Shown in pieces: positions 10,032 to 20,471 of a stretch of DNA of 64,000 bases (positions within the stretch are counted from its first letter, which is position 1; the number at the start of each line of letters is the position of its first letter). A model generated the notes under the pieces. The model was not told the origin of the DNA. It searched no databases and was given only the letters and a program-made list of their open reading frames with translations. The DNA is from Glaciimonas immobilis (GTDB lineage Bacteria > Pseudomonadota > Gammaproteobacteria > Burkholderiales > Burkholderiaceae_D), in contig NZ_JAAOZT010000014.1 of assembly GCF_011947285.1 (NCBI RefSeq), positions 1-64,000 on the forward strand, given 5' to 3'. The position numbers and the translations under genes are program-made.

Positions 10032-10436
10032 TCAACGACTTTTTTTATCCGTGGCTGCGCTACCATCTTCCCCTGCAACTTTGCTGGCGCGCTTGCGTCG
10101 TGATTCCTTTGGATCGGCGATCAATCCACGATAAATTTCGATGCGGTCCCTATCGCGGACTAAGGTGTCAAGCGCTTTCAATTTACCGAAGATGCCCACG
10201 CGGCAGTGATTCAGGTCGATTTCATGCCATTCATCAAGGATGCCACTGCGTATAATTGCGTCGTGCAGTAACGTACCTTGCGGTACCGTCAGTGACCGAA
10301 TCGGCTGACTGGTTGGCGTGCCATAGCATACCTGAACGTGAATGACCGCAGTCGTGTCGGGTAACGTATTTGCCGTTCCATCCTTGCTGTCAGCATTGTT
10401 CTGCGCGCTCATCGGATCTTCGATTTTAACGATCAC
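10032..10436 (-). CDS. rnfH: RnfH family (UPF0125) ubiquitin-fold protein
   Basis: 134 residues. The core from about residue 28 to 112 (HVQVCYGT, then CRVGIFGKLKALDTLVRDRDRIEIYRGL) is the RnfH beta-grasp fold. The N-terminal extension and the basic tail (KESRRKRASK) are low complexity. The GTG start at 10436 overlaps the ratA stop by four bases; an internal ATG at 10412 is an alternative. The ratA-rnfH pair is a conserved proteobacterial arrangement next to smpB. The role of RnfH outside rnf operons is not known. Confidence 0.85.
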   Translation of the reverse strand: MIVKIEDPMSAQNNADSKDGTANTLPDTTAVIHVQVCYGTPTSQPIRSLTVPQGTLLHDAIIRSGILDEWHEIDLNHCRVGIFGKLKALDTLVRDRDRIEIYRGLIADPKESRRKRASKVAGEDGSAATDKKSR

Positions 10437-10873
10437 GGGCCGTTGCCATAGACGACGTCGGCCCGCTTACAGAACGAGTCGACAAAACTATTGGCGATCA
10501 TGCTGAACACCGGACCGATTAATTTGTCTAAAATTTTGTTAGAGAACTCGTAATGCAGATCGAATTCGATCTTGCACGCATCTGCTCTTAACGATTTAAA
10601 CGTCCAGGTTCCATCCAGATGTTTAAAAGGTCCCTCGACTAGTCGCATCTGCATTTCCACCGGCGCAGTATTGATATTTTCGGTAGTAAACGACTGCTTG
10701 ATGCCGTGGTAGTGTATGTTAAGGGTCGCGATCAGCTTATTGTTTACGCGTTCGCGCACGTCAACACCGCCGCACCATGGCAGGAATAGCGGGTAGTCTT
10801 CTACACGCTCGACTAGTGCGAACATTTGTTCTGCGCTATATCCCAATAATACCGTTTTATGTACGACTGCCAT
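10433..10873 (-). CDS. ratA: RatA/COQ10-type START-domain protein
   Basis: About 146 residues from ATG 10873 (MAVVHKTVLLGYSAEQMF); the frame also has in-line TTG and ATG codons just upstream. It is a polyketide cyclase/START fold protein (EDYPLFLPWCGGVDV, then FKHLDGTWTF). E. coli RatA is reported to interfere with ribosomal subunit association, and the eukaryotic relative COQ10 binds ubiquinone, so either a translation or a quinone role is possible. It is co-directional and overlapping with rnfH and divergent from smpB, the same neighbourhood as in E. coli. Confidence 0.88.
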   Translation of the reverse strand: MAVVHKTVLLGYSAEQMFALVERVEDYPLFLPWCGGVDVRERVNNKLIATLNIHYHGIKQSFTTENINTAPVEMQMRLVEGPFKHLDGTWTFKSLRADACKIEFDLHYEFSNKILDKLIGPVFSMIANSFVDSFCKRADVVYGNGP

Positions 10874-10938
10874 TAGCATCAACCATTTGATAGAATCACA
10901 ACTTGAAATTTTAACCGACCAGCACCATTTTCAACTAC

Positions 10939-11388
10939 ATGAGTATTATTGACAACAAAAAAGCTTTCCATGATTATTTCATTGAAGAGCGTTTCGAAGC
11001 CGGCATGGTACTCCATGGCTGGGAAGTAAAAGCAATCCGTGCCGGGCGCGCTCAGCTAAAAGAAGCTTACGTGATTATTCGCGACGGCGAGATCTATCTA
11101 TTCGGGGCACACATCAGCGCCTTACTTAGTGCCTCGACCCACGTGCACCCTGAAGCGGTACGTACACGTAAGTTACTTTTGCATGCCGAAGAAATCAAAA
11201 GACTGATTATCAAGGTAGAACGCTCTGGTTTCACGATGATACCGTTGAACTTGCATTATAAAGGAGGCCGTATCAAATGCGAAATTGGAATCGGCAAAGG
11301 TAAAAAACAGCACGATAAACGCGACACGGAAAGACAACGCGACGGCGAGCGAGAAGTGCAAAACGCTATGAAACAACATCGTCGTTAG
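10939..11388 (+). CDS. smpB: SsrA-binding protein
   Basis: Binds tmRNA (SsrA) and delivers it to stalled ribosomes for trans-translation. 149 residues, normal length. The OB-fold core has the conserved [33 protein letters not shown] and [19 protein letters not shown]; the basic C-terminal tail that becomes helical in the ribosome is present. It is followed 87 bases later by a strong bidirectional terminator. Confidence 0.97.
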   Translation: MSIIDNKKAFHDYFIEERFEAGMVLHGWEVKAIRAGRAQLKEAYVIIRDGEIYLFGAHISALLSASTHVHPEAVRTRKLLLHAEEIKRLIIKVERSGFTMIPLNLHYKGGRIKCEIGIGKGKKQHDKRDTERQRDGEREVQNAMKQHRR

Positions 11389-11475
11389 ACTTTACGTGAG
11401 AAATATCATCAAAGCATCCTCCTGTTAAAGCTAAAAAATTAACAAAATTAATTTAATAATTCATGGATGAAATAA

Positions 11476-11517
11476 AAACAGCGCCAGTAAAAATATTTGC
11501 TGGCGCTGTTTTATTTT
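11476..11517. terminator. Bidirectional intrinsic terminator between smpB and the SPFH gene
   Basis: AAACAGCGCCAG at 11476 pairs with CTGGCGCTGTTT at 11500, with a 12-base loop. It is flanked by T-rich sequence in both directions (TTATTTT to the right, ATAAAAA to the left). It sits between convergent smpB and qmcA. Confidence 0.9.
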
Positions 11518-11533
11518 GCTGATCGGTACAAGT

Positions 11534-12460
11534 TCAGGCCTTTTTAATTGCCCCCTGCGTTTTGACTACCTGCATCGCGGTCGCAATCAAACCGCTCATA
11601 TCTCCCAGATTCGATGGAATGATCAGGGTGTTATTAGTTTTTGCCAACTGGCTAAATGCGGCGACGTATTGTTCGGCCACTTTCAAATTTGCCGCATCAG
11701 TACCACCAGGCTCCTGCAACGCTGCAGCCGTTTTTCGGATAGCCTCTGCACTCGCTTGCGCTATCGAAAGAATTGCTGCGGCCTGACCTTCCGCACGATT
11801 AATTGACGCCTGCTTTTCACCTTCAGACTTGGCGATGGATGCCTCCCGCTCGCCTGTTGCAATATTGATTTGCTCTTGCTTGCGTCCCTCTGAGGCAGCA
11901 ATCAAGGCGCGCTTTTCGCGCTCTGCGGTAATTTGTGCCTGCATCGCGTGCAAAATTTCTTTAGGTGGCGTCAAATCCTTGATCTCGTAACGCAACACTT
12001 TTACGCCCCAATTTGCCGCCGATTCATCAATAGCATTAACGATCGTAGTATTAATGTGATCGCGCTCTTCAAAGGTTTTATCCAGTTCCATCTTGCCGAT
12101 GACCGAACGCAAAGTTGTTTGTGCCAATTGGGTAATCGCGGCAAGATAGTTGGACGAACCATAAGACGCGCGCATCGGATCAGTAATCTGAAAATACAGC
12201 ACGCCGTCGACTTGCAGTTGCGTGTTATCGCGGGTAATACACACCTGCGGCGGGACGTCGAGGGGAATTTCTTTCAGAATATGCTTGTATGCAACGCGAT
12301 CTATAAACGGCAATACGATGCTAAGCCCCGGACCCAGCGTTGCATGGTATTTCCCCAGTCGCTCGACGACCCAAGCGTGCTGCTGCGGTACTACTTTGAC
12401 CGTTTTCATTACAAAAACAATCGCGATAAAAAATATGACTAAGGTTACGCCTTCGAACAT
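11534..12460 (-). CDS. qmcA: SPFH/stomatin-family membrane protein, QmcA-like
   Basis: 308 residues. One N-terminal membrane anchor (VTLVIFFIAIVFVM) is followed by the SPFH/PHB domain (VVPQQHAWVVERLGKYHATLGPG) and a long charged coiled coil (about residues 190-260) with repeated EGEKQA/EGRKQE blocks. Such proteins form large membrane-bound oligomers linked to membrane quality control, often with an NfeD partner. An NfeD-like gene ends 15 bases before it on the same strand, which supports that pairing. The exact biochemical role is unknown. Confidence 0.9.
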   Translation of the reverse strand: MFEGVTLVIFFIAIVFVMKTVKVVPQQHAWVVERLGKYHATLGPGLSIVLPFIDRVAYKHILKEIPLDVPPQVCITRDNTQLQVDGVLYFQITDPMRASYGSSNYLAAITQLAQTTLRSVIGKMELDKTFEERDHINTTIVNAIDESAANWGVKVLRYEIKDLTPPKEILHAMQAQITAEREKRALIAASEGRKQEQINIATGEREASIAKSEGEKQASINRAEGQAAAILSIAQASAEAIRKTAAALQEPGGTDAANLKVAEQYVAAFSQLAKTNNTLIIPSNLGDMSGLIATAMQVVKTQGAIKKA

Positions 12461-12475
12461 AGTGATTCCTTTTGG

Positions 12476-12943
12476 TTATCTACTTGAATGACTTGCCACA
12501 ATTAAGCGACTACCACGTATTTCCTGAATGAAGAATTGCCCTGAATGCGCTACTTCTCCCGGCGCTAACTCAACATCCCACAAAGCACCACGGTATTTAA
12601 CCCGTGCTGTATACAATTCGACATTGTCGGCGGCCCCGCCAGCGTTTTCTTCGGTCCAGCGATCCACATTGATCGGCTGGCCGATATCCAGATTAACGTT
12701 GCGATCTTTGGCTGAGTCGACCTTTTGGCGCTTACCAAACTGGCTGCGACGGACCACGATTGTACCCGCTACCGAGACGATGGCAGCGATCACAAATTGC
12801 CACTCCAAGCCCGCACCGAACCAGGCCGCAAGCGCACCTGCAGCCATACCGATGGCGATCATCAATAAATAAAAAGTGCCGGTAAATAATTCAGCCAGCA
12901 CCAGGACGCCACCTGACAATAACCATGCTATCCAAGGCAACAT
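12476..12943 (-). CDS. NfeD-like membrane protein
   Basis: 155 residues. Three or four hydrophobic segments in the first ~65 residues are followed by a C-terminal OB-fold-like domain (VDRWTEENAGG, then ARVKYRGALWDVELA), the short NfeD1b layout without a protease domain. It lies immediately upstream of the SPFH gene, matching the widespread nfeD-stomatin operon. It probably interacts with the SPFH oligomer in the inner membrane. Confidence 0.88.
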   Translation of the reverse strand: MLPWIAWLLSGGVLVLAELFTGTFYLLMIAIGMAAGALAAWFGAGLEWQFVIAAIVSVAGTIVVRRSQFGKRQKVDSAKDRNVNLDIGQPINVDRWTEENAGGAADNVELYTARVKYRGALWDVELAPGEVAHSGQFFIQEIRGSRLIVASHSSR

Positions 12944-12990
12944 ACATTTCTCTCCCGCAATATTTATTTCAATAGTCTAACGCACCAATG

Positions 12991-13019
12991 AAAAATGCGA
13001 GCATTTAGCTCGCATCTTT
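12991..13019 (-). terminator. Intrinsic terminator of ppsA
   Basis: ATGCGAGC at 12995 and GCTCGCAT at 13008 form an eight-pair stem with a five-base loop. On the minus strand it is followed by TTTTCATT. It lies about 64 bases past the ppsA stop. Confidence 0.8.
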
Positions 13020-13082
13020 AGAGGAATTACTTAATTAAGGCGGCAAAATCAAAGACCGCCTCAACGCAAAGCATTGGCGATA

Positions 13083-15509
13083 TTATTGCGCTGCAGCTAG
13101 GGTCTTCCATGTGTCGATGACGGTGTCGGGATTGAGCGAAATTGACTCAATACCTTGTTTCATCAACCACTCAGCAAAATCCGGATGGTCGGAAGGACCT
13201 TGACCGCAAATGCCGACGTATTTGCCTTTGGCCAGACAAGTAGAAATTACCTTGCTTAACAAAGCCTTGATCGCAGGATCACGCTCGTCGAAATCGGCGG
13301 CAAGCAACTCCATGCCAGAATCACGATCCAGACCCAAAGTTAGTTGCGTCAAATCGTTGGAACCGATCGAGAATCCGTCGAAATGCTCAAGGAACTCTTC
13401 GGCCAAAATGGCATTTGAAGGGACTTCGCACATCATAATGACGCGCAAGCCGTTTTCACCACGTACGAGACCGTTTTTGCCGAGCAAGCCGATAACTTTT
13501 TCCGCCTGTCCGACTGTCCGTACAAACGGCACCATGATCTCAACGTTCGTCAGGCCCATGTCTTCGCGCACACGCTTCATTGCCTGGCATTCCATCTCAA
13601 AGGCTTCAGCAAAGTCTTTGGACAAATACCGTGCAGCACCACGGAAACCAAGCATCGGATTCTCTTCGTCCGGCTCATAGCGCGATCCGCCGATCAATTT
13701 CTTGTACTCGTTTGACTTAAAGTCAGACAAACGAACAATGACGGTCTTAGGCCAGAATGCGGCAGCAATCGTTGCAATACCTTCGGCCAATTTATCGACA
13801 TAAAAAGCTTTGGGCGATGCGTGACCGCGCGCTACGGACTCAACGGCTTTTTTCAAATCGGCGTCGATATTTGGATATTCCAGAATCGCCCGTGGATGAA
13901 CACCAATATTGTTATTAATGATGAATTCCAGACGCGCCAGGCCCACGCCGCCATTTGGAATTGACTGGAAGTCAAAAGCCAATTGCGGGTTACCTACGTT
14001 CATCATGATTTTCAACGGAAGTTTAGGCAGTTCGCCCCGTGCGACTTCGGTCACTTCTGTTTCCAGCAGACCGTCGTAAATCTTGCCTTCGTCGCCTTCT
14101 GCGCAAGATACCGTTACAAACGTACCGTCGATCAGAACATCGGTCGCATCACCGCAACCCACCACGGCCGGCACACCTAGTTCACGCGCGATAATCGCTG
14201 CGTGGCAGGTACGACCGCCACGATTGGTGACAATCGCCGCTGCGCGCTTCATGACCGGCTCCCAGTTAGGGTCGGTCATGTCGGCGACCAGAACGTCACC
14301 CGGTTGCACGCGCTCCATGTCTGCTGCGTCATGGATCACGCGCACTGGACCTGCACCAATTTTTTGCCCAATAGCACGACCGGTGGTCAGCACGTTGCTG
14401 CTGCCTTTGAGTCTGAAACGCTGTTGCGCGTCGGTTGGCTTTTCTTGTGACTTGACGGTTTCAGGACGCGCTTGCAAAATGTAAATTTTGCCATCACGAC
14501 CATCTTTGCCCCACTCGATGTCCATTGGACGCTCGTAGTGCTTCTCAATAATCGTCGCGTACCTGGCTAGTTCTACGATTTCAGCATCGTTGAGTGAGTA
14601 GCGATTGCGCATTTCGATGGGGACGTCGACAGTACGGACCGAACGGCCCGCTTTGGCTTCGCCGGTGAATTCCATCTTGATCAGCTTCGAACCGATGTTG
14701 CGACGGATGATCGGCAATTTGCCCTGTTCCAGCATAGGCTTGTGGACGTAAAATTCGTCCGGATTAACCGCACCCTGCACCACTGTTTCGCCAAGGCCAT
14801 AGCTGGACGTAATGAATACGACGTCCTTAAAGCCAGATTCGGTATCCAGTGTGAACATAACGCCAGCGGCACCAAGGTCCGAGCGCACCATGCGTTGCAC
14901 GCCAGCCGACAAAGCGACTTCTGCGTGAGTGAAACCTTTATGAACCCGGTAAGAAATCGCGCGATCGTTATATAAGGACGCGAACACGTGTTTCATTGCC
15001 TCCAATATATTTTCAATCCCGACAACGTTGAGAAAGGTTTCTTGCTGGCCTGCAAACGATGCATCCGGCAAATCTTCAGCGGTGGCAGACGAACGTACAG
15101 CAAAAGACATTTCGCTGGACGAATCGGCAACCAGACGCTTATAAGACGCCTGTATATCCTGTTCGAGACGGGGCTGAAACGGTGTCGCGACGATCCATTC
15201 GCGAATCTCCGCACCAGCCAACCCCAAAGCCCGCACATCTTCAACATCCAGCGTTTCAAGACGATCAGCAATGCGTTGCGCTAGCGACAAACCGCCATTT
15301 GCGCTATAGGACAGAAAATCACGAAACGCCTGTGCGGTTGTAGCAAAACCGCCAGGAACCCTGACACCAGCCGAAGCCAGTTGGCTAATCATTTCACCCA
15401 ACGATGAATTTTTTCCACCGACGGAATCAACATCCGTCATACGCAGATTCTCAAAGGGAACGACGTAATCGACTCCTTGGGTAGCACCCATCTGTATTGC
15501 ACTTGACAT
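13083..15509 (-). CDS. ppsA: Phosphoenolpyruvate synthase
   Basis: Makes PEP from pyruvate and ATP for gluconeogenesis. 808 residues, close to the usual ~790-800. The N-terminal ATP-grasp domain ([15 protein letters not shown]) is followed by the swivelling phospho-histidine domain ([19 protein letters not shown], phosphorylated His) and the PEP-binding TIM barrel with the catalytic Cys near [14 protein letters not shown] precedes the ATG. The divergent gene across a 417-base gap encodes its kinase/phosphorylase regulator. Confidence 0.97.
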   Translation of the reverse strand: MSSAIQMGATQGVDYVVPFENLRMTDVDSVGGKNSSLGEMISQLASAGVRVPGGFATTAQAFRDFLSYSANGGLSLAQRIADRLETLDVEDVRALGLAGAEIREWIVATPFQPRLEQDIQASYKRLVADSSSEMSFAVRSSATAEDLPDASFAGQQETFLNVVGIENILEAMKHVFASLYNDRAISYRVHKGFTHAEVALSAGVQRMVRSDLGAAGVMFTLDTESGFKDVVFITSSYGLGETVVQGAVNPDEFYVHKPMLEQGKLPIIRRNIGSKLIKMEFTGEAKAGRSVRTVDVPIEMRNRYSLNDAEIVELARYATIIEKHYERPMDIEWGKDGRDGKIYILQARPETVKSQEKPTDAQQRFRLKGSSNVLTTGRAIGQKIGAGPVRVIHDAADMERVQPGDVLVADMTDPNWEPVMKRAAAIVTNRGGRTCHAAIIARELGVPAVVGCGDATDVLIDGTFVTVSCAEGDEGKIYDGLLETEVTEVARGELPKLPLKIMMNVGNPQLAFDFQSIPNGGVGLARLEFIINNNIGVHPRAILEYPNIDADLKKAVESVARGHASPKAFYVDKLAEGIATIAAAFWPKTVIVRLSDFKSNEYKKLIGGSRYEPDEENPMLGFRGAARYLSKDFAEAFEMECQAMKRVREDMGLTNVEIMVPFVRTVGQAEKVIGLLGKNGLVRGENGLRVIMMCEVPSNAILAEEFLEHFDGFSIGSNDLTQLTLGLDRDSGMELLAADFDERDPAIKALLSKVISTCLAKGKYVGICGQGPSDHPDFAEWLMKQGIESISLNPDTVIDTWKTLAAAQ

Positions 15510-15926
15510 AACAACCTCTAGTTTGATGATAAGAAATCTTCATGGTGCATTGCACAACACTGGTTTTTTGTTATTCTTAGACAGGTTGAACGTTAAATTT
15601 ATGTGTTGGTCGCCATTTTATGTCAATTCGCAACTAAAGGGAGAACAACACTCGTAACAGAGTGTGCCAATTTAGTGCATTTGCTCCCATCTGGCTAGTA
15701 ATGACAGGCGCTTTTATTATGTACTCTGTAAGGTACCTGATTCACAAATTTACTGGGAGGAAGTGATCGGTGTTCAGGGGGCTCAAAACTTCACGGTTCT
15801 CACTAGGGGGGCCCACTCGCTTCAGATCGTAAACTGGTTCTTATAGCTGACATTAGTTTTTTCGTGTTCTATCATGTAATGTTCTACTATTAGCGATCCT
15901 TAAATGCATTTAAACCCTTCAAAATT
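15510..15926. other. Divergent promoter region of ppsA and ppsR
   Basis: 417 non-coding bases between the divergent starts. It contains one copy (15812-15839) of a 28-base motif with core CAGATCGTAAACTGGTT that recurs at 22829 and 31790. No operator of known type was recognised. Confidence 0.4.
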
Positions 15927-16781
15927 ATGACCGACGCCCCAACGCTTCCGACGCTTCCAATGGCCGCGGCACATCGCACAGTATTTTTTGTTTCTGACGG
16001 CACCGGCATTACCGCAGAAACTTTTGGACATTCTGTCCTGACCCAGTTTGAACTACGTTTTAAGCAAATTCGGCTACCATTTATAGATACGCTGGAGAAA
16101 GCATACGATGCCACGCGCAGGGTAAATGAAGCATATGCAATAGATGGAAAATTACCAATTGTTTTTTCGACATTAGTTAAGGCTGATCTTTCTAAGGTCA
16201 TCCAAGAGGCTAAAGGCCTGCACATGGATTTGATTCAGACTTTTGTGGAACCATTGGAAAAAGAGTTGGGGATAAAGTCGACGCATACGGTCGGACGCAG
16301 TCATAACACGGCGAATTCGGAAGAATATAAAAATCGAATTGAAGCCATTAATTATTCACTGGCCCATGATGATGGTCAGTCTAACAAGAATCTGGCGGAT
16401 GCCGACGTTATTTTAGTGGGTGTATCGCGCTCGGGTAAAACCCCGACTAGCTTGTATCTGGCGATGCAATATGGCATTAAGGCGGCCAACTATCCGTTAA
16501 TTCCCGAAGACTTCGTCCGTGAAAAATTGCCGTCCGGTTTGCTGGCCTACAAACACAAGATATTTGGTTTAACCATTTTGCCCGAGCGGCTTTCTGAAAT
16601 TCGCAACGAACGGTTGCCAGGTAGTAAGTATGCGGCGCTGTCCAATTGCCGCTATGAAATCAACGAAGCAGAGGCGATGATGCGGCGTGAAGGTATACGA
16701 TGGATGTCGTCCACGACTAAATCTATTGAGGAAATTGCTGCTACCATCTTGCAGGAAATAAAAACAGATAACGACGAATAA
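15927..16781 (+). CDS. ppsR: PEP synthase regulatory protein (bifunctional kinase/pyrophosphorylase, DUF299)
   Basis: 284 residues. A DUF299-family regulator that inactivates PEP synthase by ADP-dependent phosphorylation of a threonine beside the catalytic His, and reactivates it by Pi-dependent removal. The N terminus has [17 protein letters not shown], and the P-loop-like motif [15 protein letters not shown] is near residue 170. It is divergent from its target ppsA, the usual linkage in betaproteobacteria. Confidence 0.95.
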   Translation: MTDAPTLPTLPMAAAHRTVFFVSDGTGITAETFGHSVLTQFELRFKQIRLPFIDTLEKAYDATRRVNEAYAIDGKLPIVFSTLVKADLSKVIQEAKGLHMDLIQTFVEPLEKELGIKSTHTVGRSHNTANSEEYKNRIEAINYSLAHDDGQSNKNLADADVILVGVSRSGKTPTSLYLAMQYGIKAANYPLIPEDFVREKLPSGLLAYKHKIFGLTILPERLSEIRNERLPGSKYAALSNCRYEINEAEAMMRREGIRWMSSTTKSIEEIAATILQEIKTDNDE

Positions 16782-16828
16782 GTTACAGCTGAGGATAAGC
16801 GGAATCCGGTGCAGATTAATGAATTGAT

Positions 16829-16853
16829 CATTCGTATTTTTCAAATACGAATG
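16829..16853. terminator. Candidate terminator between convergent ppsR and SpoU gene
   Basis: CATTCGTATTT at 16829 pairs perfectly with AAATACGAATG at 16843 around a three-base loop. It is 47 bases after ppsR. No long T-run follows, so it may be weak. Confidence 0.5.
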
Positions 16854-16899
16854 TTAAACGGCCCAAACCTTATCGCTCCAGCAAGCGCGACCAGCCCCG

Positions 16900-17685
16900 C
16901 TACGACTGGGTTTGGCGCATCTGCTCAAAGAAACAGACGGCTGCGGCTGCGGCCACGTTTAATGACTCCATCGCGCCTGCATGGGGTATCACGACTTGTT
17001 GGGTAGCCCGCGCCAATAAGTCTTCGGCAACGCCCTGCCCTTCATGTCCGAACAACCACGCCAGCGGCACCTTAAGGTCTGCCTGATATATGCTTTGCCG
17101 GGCGTAAGAACTGGTAGCAAGAACCGGTATCTGGGCATTGCCAACCAGCGCTAATAAATCCACATTCTCAAAGATTTGCAGTAAGAAATGCGCGCCCATC
17201 CCTGCTCGCAATACTTTGGGCGACCAGGCGTAGACAGTGCCGGACGAGCAATAAATTTGTTTGATGCCTGCTGCCGCTGCGCTCCGCAAAATGGAACCAA
17301 GATTGCCCGGATCCTGCAAATTATCGAGCAGTACCGCAGATTGTATCAGGGCACCTGGCGGCCCAAATTGCGGCGTATTAATCACAAATATCAGGCCTAT
17401 CCCATGCTCTACCTGACTAAGCGTACTGAAATGCGCGTCGGAAAAAGCCACACACTCGACGCCTCCGGCCTCACAGCGGGCCACCAGCACAGCGACTTCG
17501 GCGTGCGATAACGCACTCTCGCTAACAATGCATAGCGTAGGAAAACCATGATGTTGCAGATAGGCCTCAGTCAAATGGACACCATCTAGCAGAGACTTGC
17601 CCGACTTCCTCCGGGTTTGGGAGCGGGTTGCCAGCAATTTTAGTTCTTTATAGAGCGCATTAGCAGGAGAAGTAATCAGTTTCAT
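16900..17685 (-). CDS. TrmH/SpoU-family RNA 2'-O-methyltransferase
   Basis: 261 residues. An N-terminal L30e-like RNA-binding region is followed by the SPOUT knot with the three family motifs: NLQDPGNLGSILRSAAA (motif 1, catalytic Arg), LFGHEGQGV (motif 2) and ESLNVAAAAAVCFFE (motif 3). It methylates a ribose in rRNA or tRNA using S-adenosylmethionine; the target cannot be assigned, though the length and N-terminal domain resemble RlmB/TsnR-type rRNA enzymes. It follows rnhB by 87 bases on the same strand, as in related genomes. Confidence 0.9.
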   Translation of the reverse strand: MKLITSPANALYKELKLLATRSQTRRKSGKSLLDGVHLTEAYLQHHGFPTLCIVSESALSHAEVAVLVARCEAGGVECVAFSDAHFSTLSQVEHGIGLIFVINTPQFGPPGALIQSAVLLDNLQDPGNLGSILRSAAAAGIKQIYCSSGTVYAWSPKVLRAGMGAHFLLQIFENVDLLALVGNAQIPVLATSSYARQSIYQADLKVPLAWLFGHEGQGVAEDLLARATQQVVIPHAGAMESLNVAAAAAVCFFEQMRQTQS

Positions 17686-17772
17686 CGGGGCAAAGGGTAA
17701 TGGTTGATCGCTTGGAAGCGCTGAGCACTAGGGGCGCTACGTCGGACACACTATCGCGCAGAATCAAAGGAA

Positions 17773-18408
17773 CTAGCGCAGGACTACCGCTGGCGCAAGC
17801 GCCAATAATGCGCGTACGGGCGCATAGGACTTACGATGCACCGGCGATACGCCATGCAAACGCAATCGTTCCATGTGCAAAAGCGTCGGATAACCCTTGT
17901 GCTGATCAAAAGCGTATACCGGATACTGCTGATGCAAAACCACCAACGCGGCGTCGCGCGCGGTTTTGGCAAGTATTGATGCGGCTGAAATCGCCTGCAC
18001 CTTATCGTCACCTTTGATGATCGCTTCCGCCCGTACAGCCATGATCGGACAGCGATTGCCATCAATCAGCGCGAGAGTCGGCAGCATCGCTAAACCGTCG
18101 ACCGCACGCCGCATCGCTAACATGCTGGCCTGCAAAATATTCAGAGTGTCGATCTCGTCTTCCGAGCATTCGGCAATCGACCATGCCAACGCGCACTCTT
18201 TAATTTGCGTCGCCAATAACTCGCGCCGCTCAGCGGTAAGCTTCTTTGAGTCGCGCAAGCCAACAATTGGCCGCGCCGGGTCCAGTATGACTGCTGCGGC
18301 AAAAACCGGTCCGGCCAAAGGTCCGCGCCCGGCTTCATCGACCCCGCAAACGATCTCATCGGGATAAATATAGTCAAATACCAGCAAATCATCTTGGGTG
18401 GGTTTCAA
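17773..18408 (-). CDS. rnhB: Ribonuclease HII
   Basis: Cleaves the RNA strand at ribonucleotides embedded in DNA. 211 residues. Acidic active-site residues are in [13 protein letters not shown] and in ALIDGNR, with the family's [13 protein letters not shown] and HKGYPT motifs present. The C-terminal stretch ending ALAPAVVLR is slightly longer than minimal. It is the last gene of the lpx-rnhB block, with 95 bases separating it from lpxB. Confidence 0.97.
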   Translation of the reverse strand: MKPTQDDLLVFDYIYPDEIVCGVDEAGRGPLAGPVFAAAVILDPARPIVGLRDSKKLTAERRELLATQIKECALAWSIAECSEDEIDTLNILQASMLAMRRAVDGLAMLPTLALIDGNRCPIMAVRAEAIIKGDDKVQAISAASILAKTARDAALVVLHQQYPVYAFDQHKGYPTLLHMERLRLHGVSPVHRKSYAPVRALLALAPAVVLR

Positions 18409-18503
18409 TGGGCGCCTAAAGCAGAAGTAAATATTGAATTTCAGGGTACCCTATGCGATATGCAATAAAGGGACGATACAGCAAGACTATTCAACGCATC
18501 AGA

Positions 18504-19694
18504 TCAACGCCGCTGGTCGATGATTTTCAAGACCGCTTGCGCACTTTCATTAGCAGTGTCGCGCAACAACGCAAGATGCATGGCTGTAAAGCGGACACGC
18601 AATTTTTCTTGCAACGGCACGTCTTGCAACTGCTTCCATAGTTCATCAGCCATACGCTGGGGTGTCGCGGCATGCTGCAATAACTCAGGCACCAGAAACT
18701 CACGCGCCAGTATGTTAGGCAGACCGATCCAGGGCTGATAGCTCATGTGGCGTAAAATCTCCCATGTCGCACGCATCATTTTATATGCGATCACCATTGG
18801 TTTTTTGTATAGTGCCACTTCCAGCGATGCGGTCCCGGACGCTACCAAAACCGCGTCGGCGGCGGCTATCGCCACATGCGACTGGCCATCTAGCAACTGA
18901 ATTTCAACGCCTTGCAAACCAGCTTCTTCTACCAGCGCAACAAATAGCGCCCGTTGCTTGGGGCCTGCCATCGGTGCGATAAAGCGCATTGTGTTGTCGC
19001 GCTTGGCCAACAATCTGGCAGCACCGACAAAACTCGCCGTGTTGTATCGAAGCTCCGATAATCGACTACCCGGCAAGATCGCGACCACCGTCGCGTTGTC
19101 CGGTAGTCCCAGTGTGGCACGCGCCGACAACACGTCAGGTACCATCGGAATCAACTGCGCCAGCGGGTGTCCGACGTACGTCGCCGGTATACCGGCTTTG
19201 CGATAAATTTCTTCTTCGAACGGAAATATTACCAGCATGTGCGAACCGGAGCGCGCGATCTTTTTGATGCGACCGCCACGCCATGCCCAGATTGAAGGGC
19301 CTATAAAATGAACAGTTGGAATGCCCGCGTGATTGAGTTGGGTTTCGAGACCAAAGTTAAAATCAGGCGCATCGACCCCGATAAAAATATTCGGCTTTTC
19401 GATCAGCAGGCGGTCTCTCAGCGCAATCTGAATTGCCTTGATTTCACGATAATGCGCGAGGACTTCAAACAGGCCATTGACCGACAGCTTATCCATTGGC
19501 CAGTGACTAACGAACCCATATTCAGCCATCATCGGGCCGCCAATACCATATAGCGTGGCATCCGGCAATTGCGGTCGCAAGCCGGATAGCATACGACTTG
19601 CCAGCAAGTCGCCAGAGGCCTCGCCGGCCACCATCGCGATTGAGATAGGGGATGCGCCAGGGGATTTGCCAGGCATGTTAGCGAATAATGCCAC
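18504..19694 (-). CDS. lpxB: Lipid-A-disaccharide synthase
   Basis: Condenses UDP-2,3-diacylglucosamine with lipid X to form the lipid A disaccharide at the inner membrane. 396 residues from a GTG at 19694 that overlaps lpxA; an ATG at 19676, one base past the lpxA stop, is an equally plausible start. Family motifs IAMVAGEASGDLLASR, IGPSIWAWRGGRIKKI and VASGTASLEVAL are present. Translation is probably coupled to lpxA. Confidence 0.96.
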   Translation of the reverse strand: MALFANMPGKSPGASPISIAMVAGEASGDLLASRMLSGLRPQLPDATLYGIGGPMMAEYGFVSHWPMDKLSVNGLFEVLAHYREIKAIQIALRDRLLIEKPNIFIGVDAPDFNFGLETQLNHAGIPTVHFIGPSIWAWRGGRIKKIARSGSHMLVIFPFEEEIYRKAGIPATYVGHPLAQLIPMVPDVLSARATLGLPDNATVVAILPGSRLSELRYNTASFVGAARLLAKRDNTMRFIAPMAGPKQRALFVALVEEAGLQGVEIQLLDGQSHVAIAAADAVLVASGTASLEVALYKKPMVIAYKMMRATWEILRHMSYQPWIGLPNILAREFLVPELLQHAATPQRMADELWKQLQDVPLQEKLRVRFTAMHLALLRDTANESAQAVLKIIDQRR

Positions 19695-20466
19695 GTTGAG
19701 ATGTGCTAATAAATTCGCGTAGCATGCGAATGTATTCTGCGGAGTCAGGAGACTTTAATTCTTCCGCGGCCAGCGCTGCCGTGGCGTCCCCCAAAGACAA
19801 GCCCGACCGATATATCAGTCGATAAGCACGCTTTATCGACATGACCTGATCATCGCTAAATCCGCGGCGACGCAACCCTTCGCTATTAATCCCGGCAGGT
19901 ACTGCCCGGTTTCCGGCAGCCGTCACAAACGGTGGAACATCCTGACTCACGGCAGCGGTAAAGGCAGTCATTGCGTGCGGTCCGATACGGCAAAATTGAT
20001 GTATCGTCGTAAATCCACCAAGCAAAACACAGTCCCCAACATGCACGTGTCCGGCAAGCGTGGCATTGTTCGCAATCACCGTTTGGCTACCTATCTGGCA
20101 ATCGTGCGCAACATGGACGTAAGCCATAATCCAGTTATTATCGCCCAATCGCGTCACGCCCACGTCCTGGGATGTCCCTAGATTTAGGGTTACGAATTCG
20201 CGAATGGTATTACCATTTCCAATTTCTAACCGGGTTGGTTCACCAGCGTATTTTTTATCCTGAGGCGCAGCACCGATTGAGCCAAATTGAAAAAATGTAT
20301 TATCACGACCAATACTGGTATGCCCGTCAATCACGACGTGCGGACCGACTTTGGTTCCCGCGCCGATAGTGACGTTGGGCCCGATGATAGAGTACGGACC
20401 GACTTCAACCGAACTATCAAGCTCGGCGCTCGAATCAATGACAGCCGTGGGATGAATTCTGCTCAT
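19678..20466 (-). CDS. lpxA: UDP-N-acetylglucosamine O-acyltransferase
   Basis: First step of lipid A synthesis. From ATG 20466 (MSRIHPTAVIDSSAELD) the protein is 262 residues, the same length as E. coli LpxA; the upstream extension to 20535 overlaps fabZ and is Cys-rich without homology. It contains hexapeptide repeats of a left-handed beta helix, the catalytic His in VHVAHDCQIG and the HQFCRIG motif. It begins five bases after fabZ. Confidence 0.97.
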   Translation of the reverse strand: MSRIHPTAVIDSSAELDSSVEVGPYSIIGPNVTIGAGTKVGPHVVIDGHTSIGRDNTFFQFGSIGAAPQDKKYAGEPTRLEIGNGNTIREFVTLNLGTSQDVGVTRLGDNNWIMAYVHVAHDCQIGSQTVIANNATLAGHVHVGDCVLLGGFTTIHQFCRIGPHAMTAFTAAVSQDVPPFVTAAGNRAVPAGINSEGLRRRGFSDDQVMSIKRAYRLIYRSGLSLGDATAALAAEELKSPDSAEYIRMLREFISTSQRGIIR

Positions 20467-20471
20467 TGAAA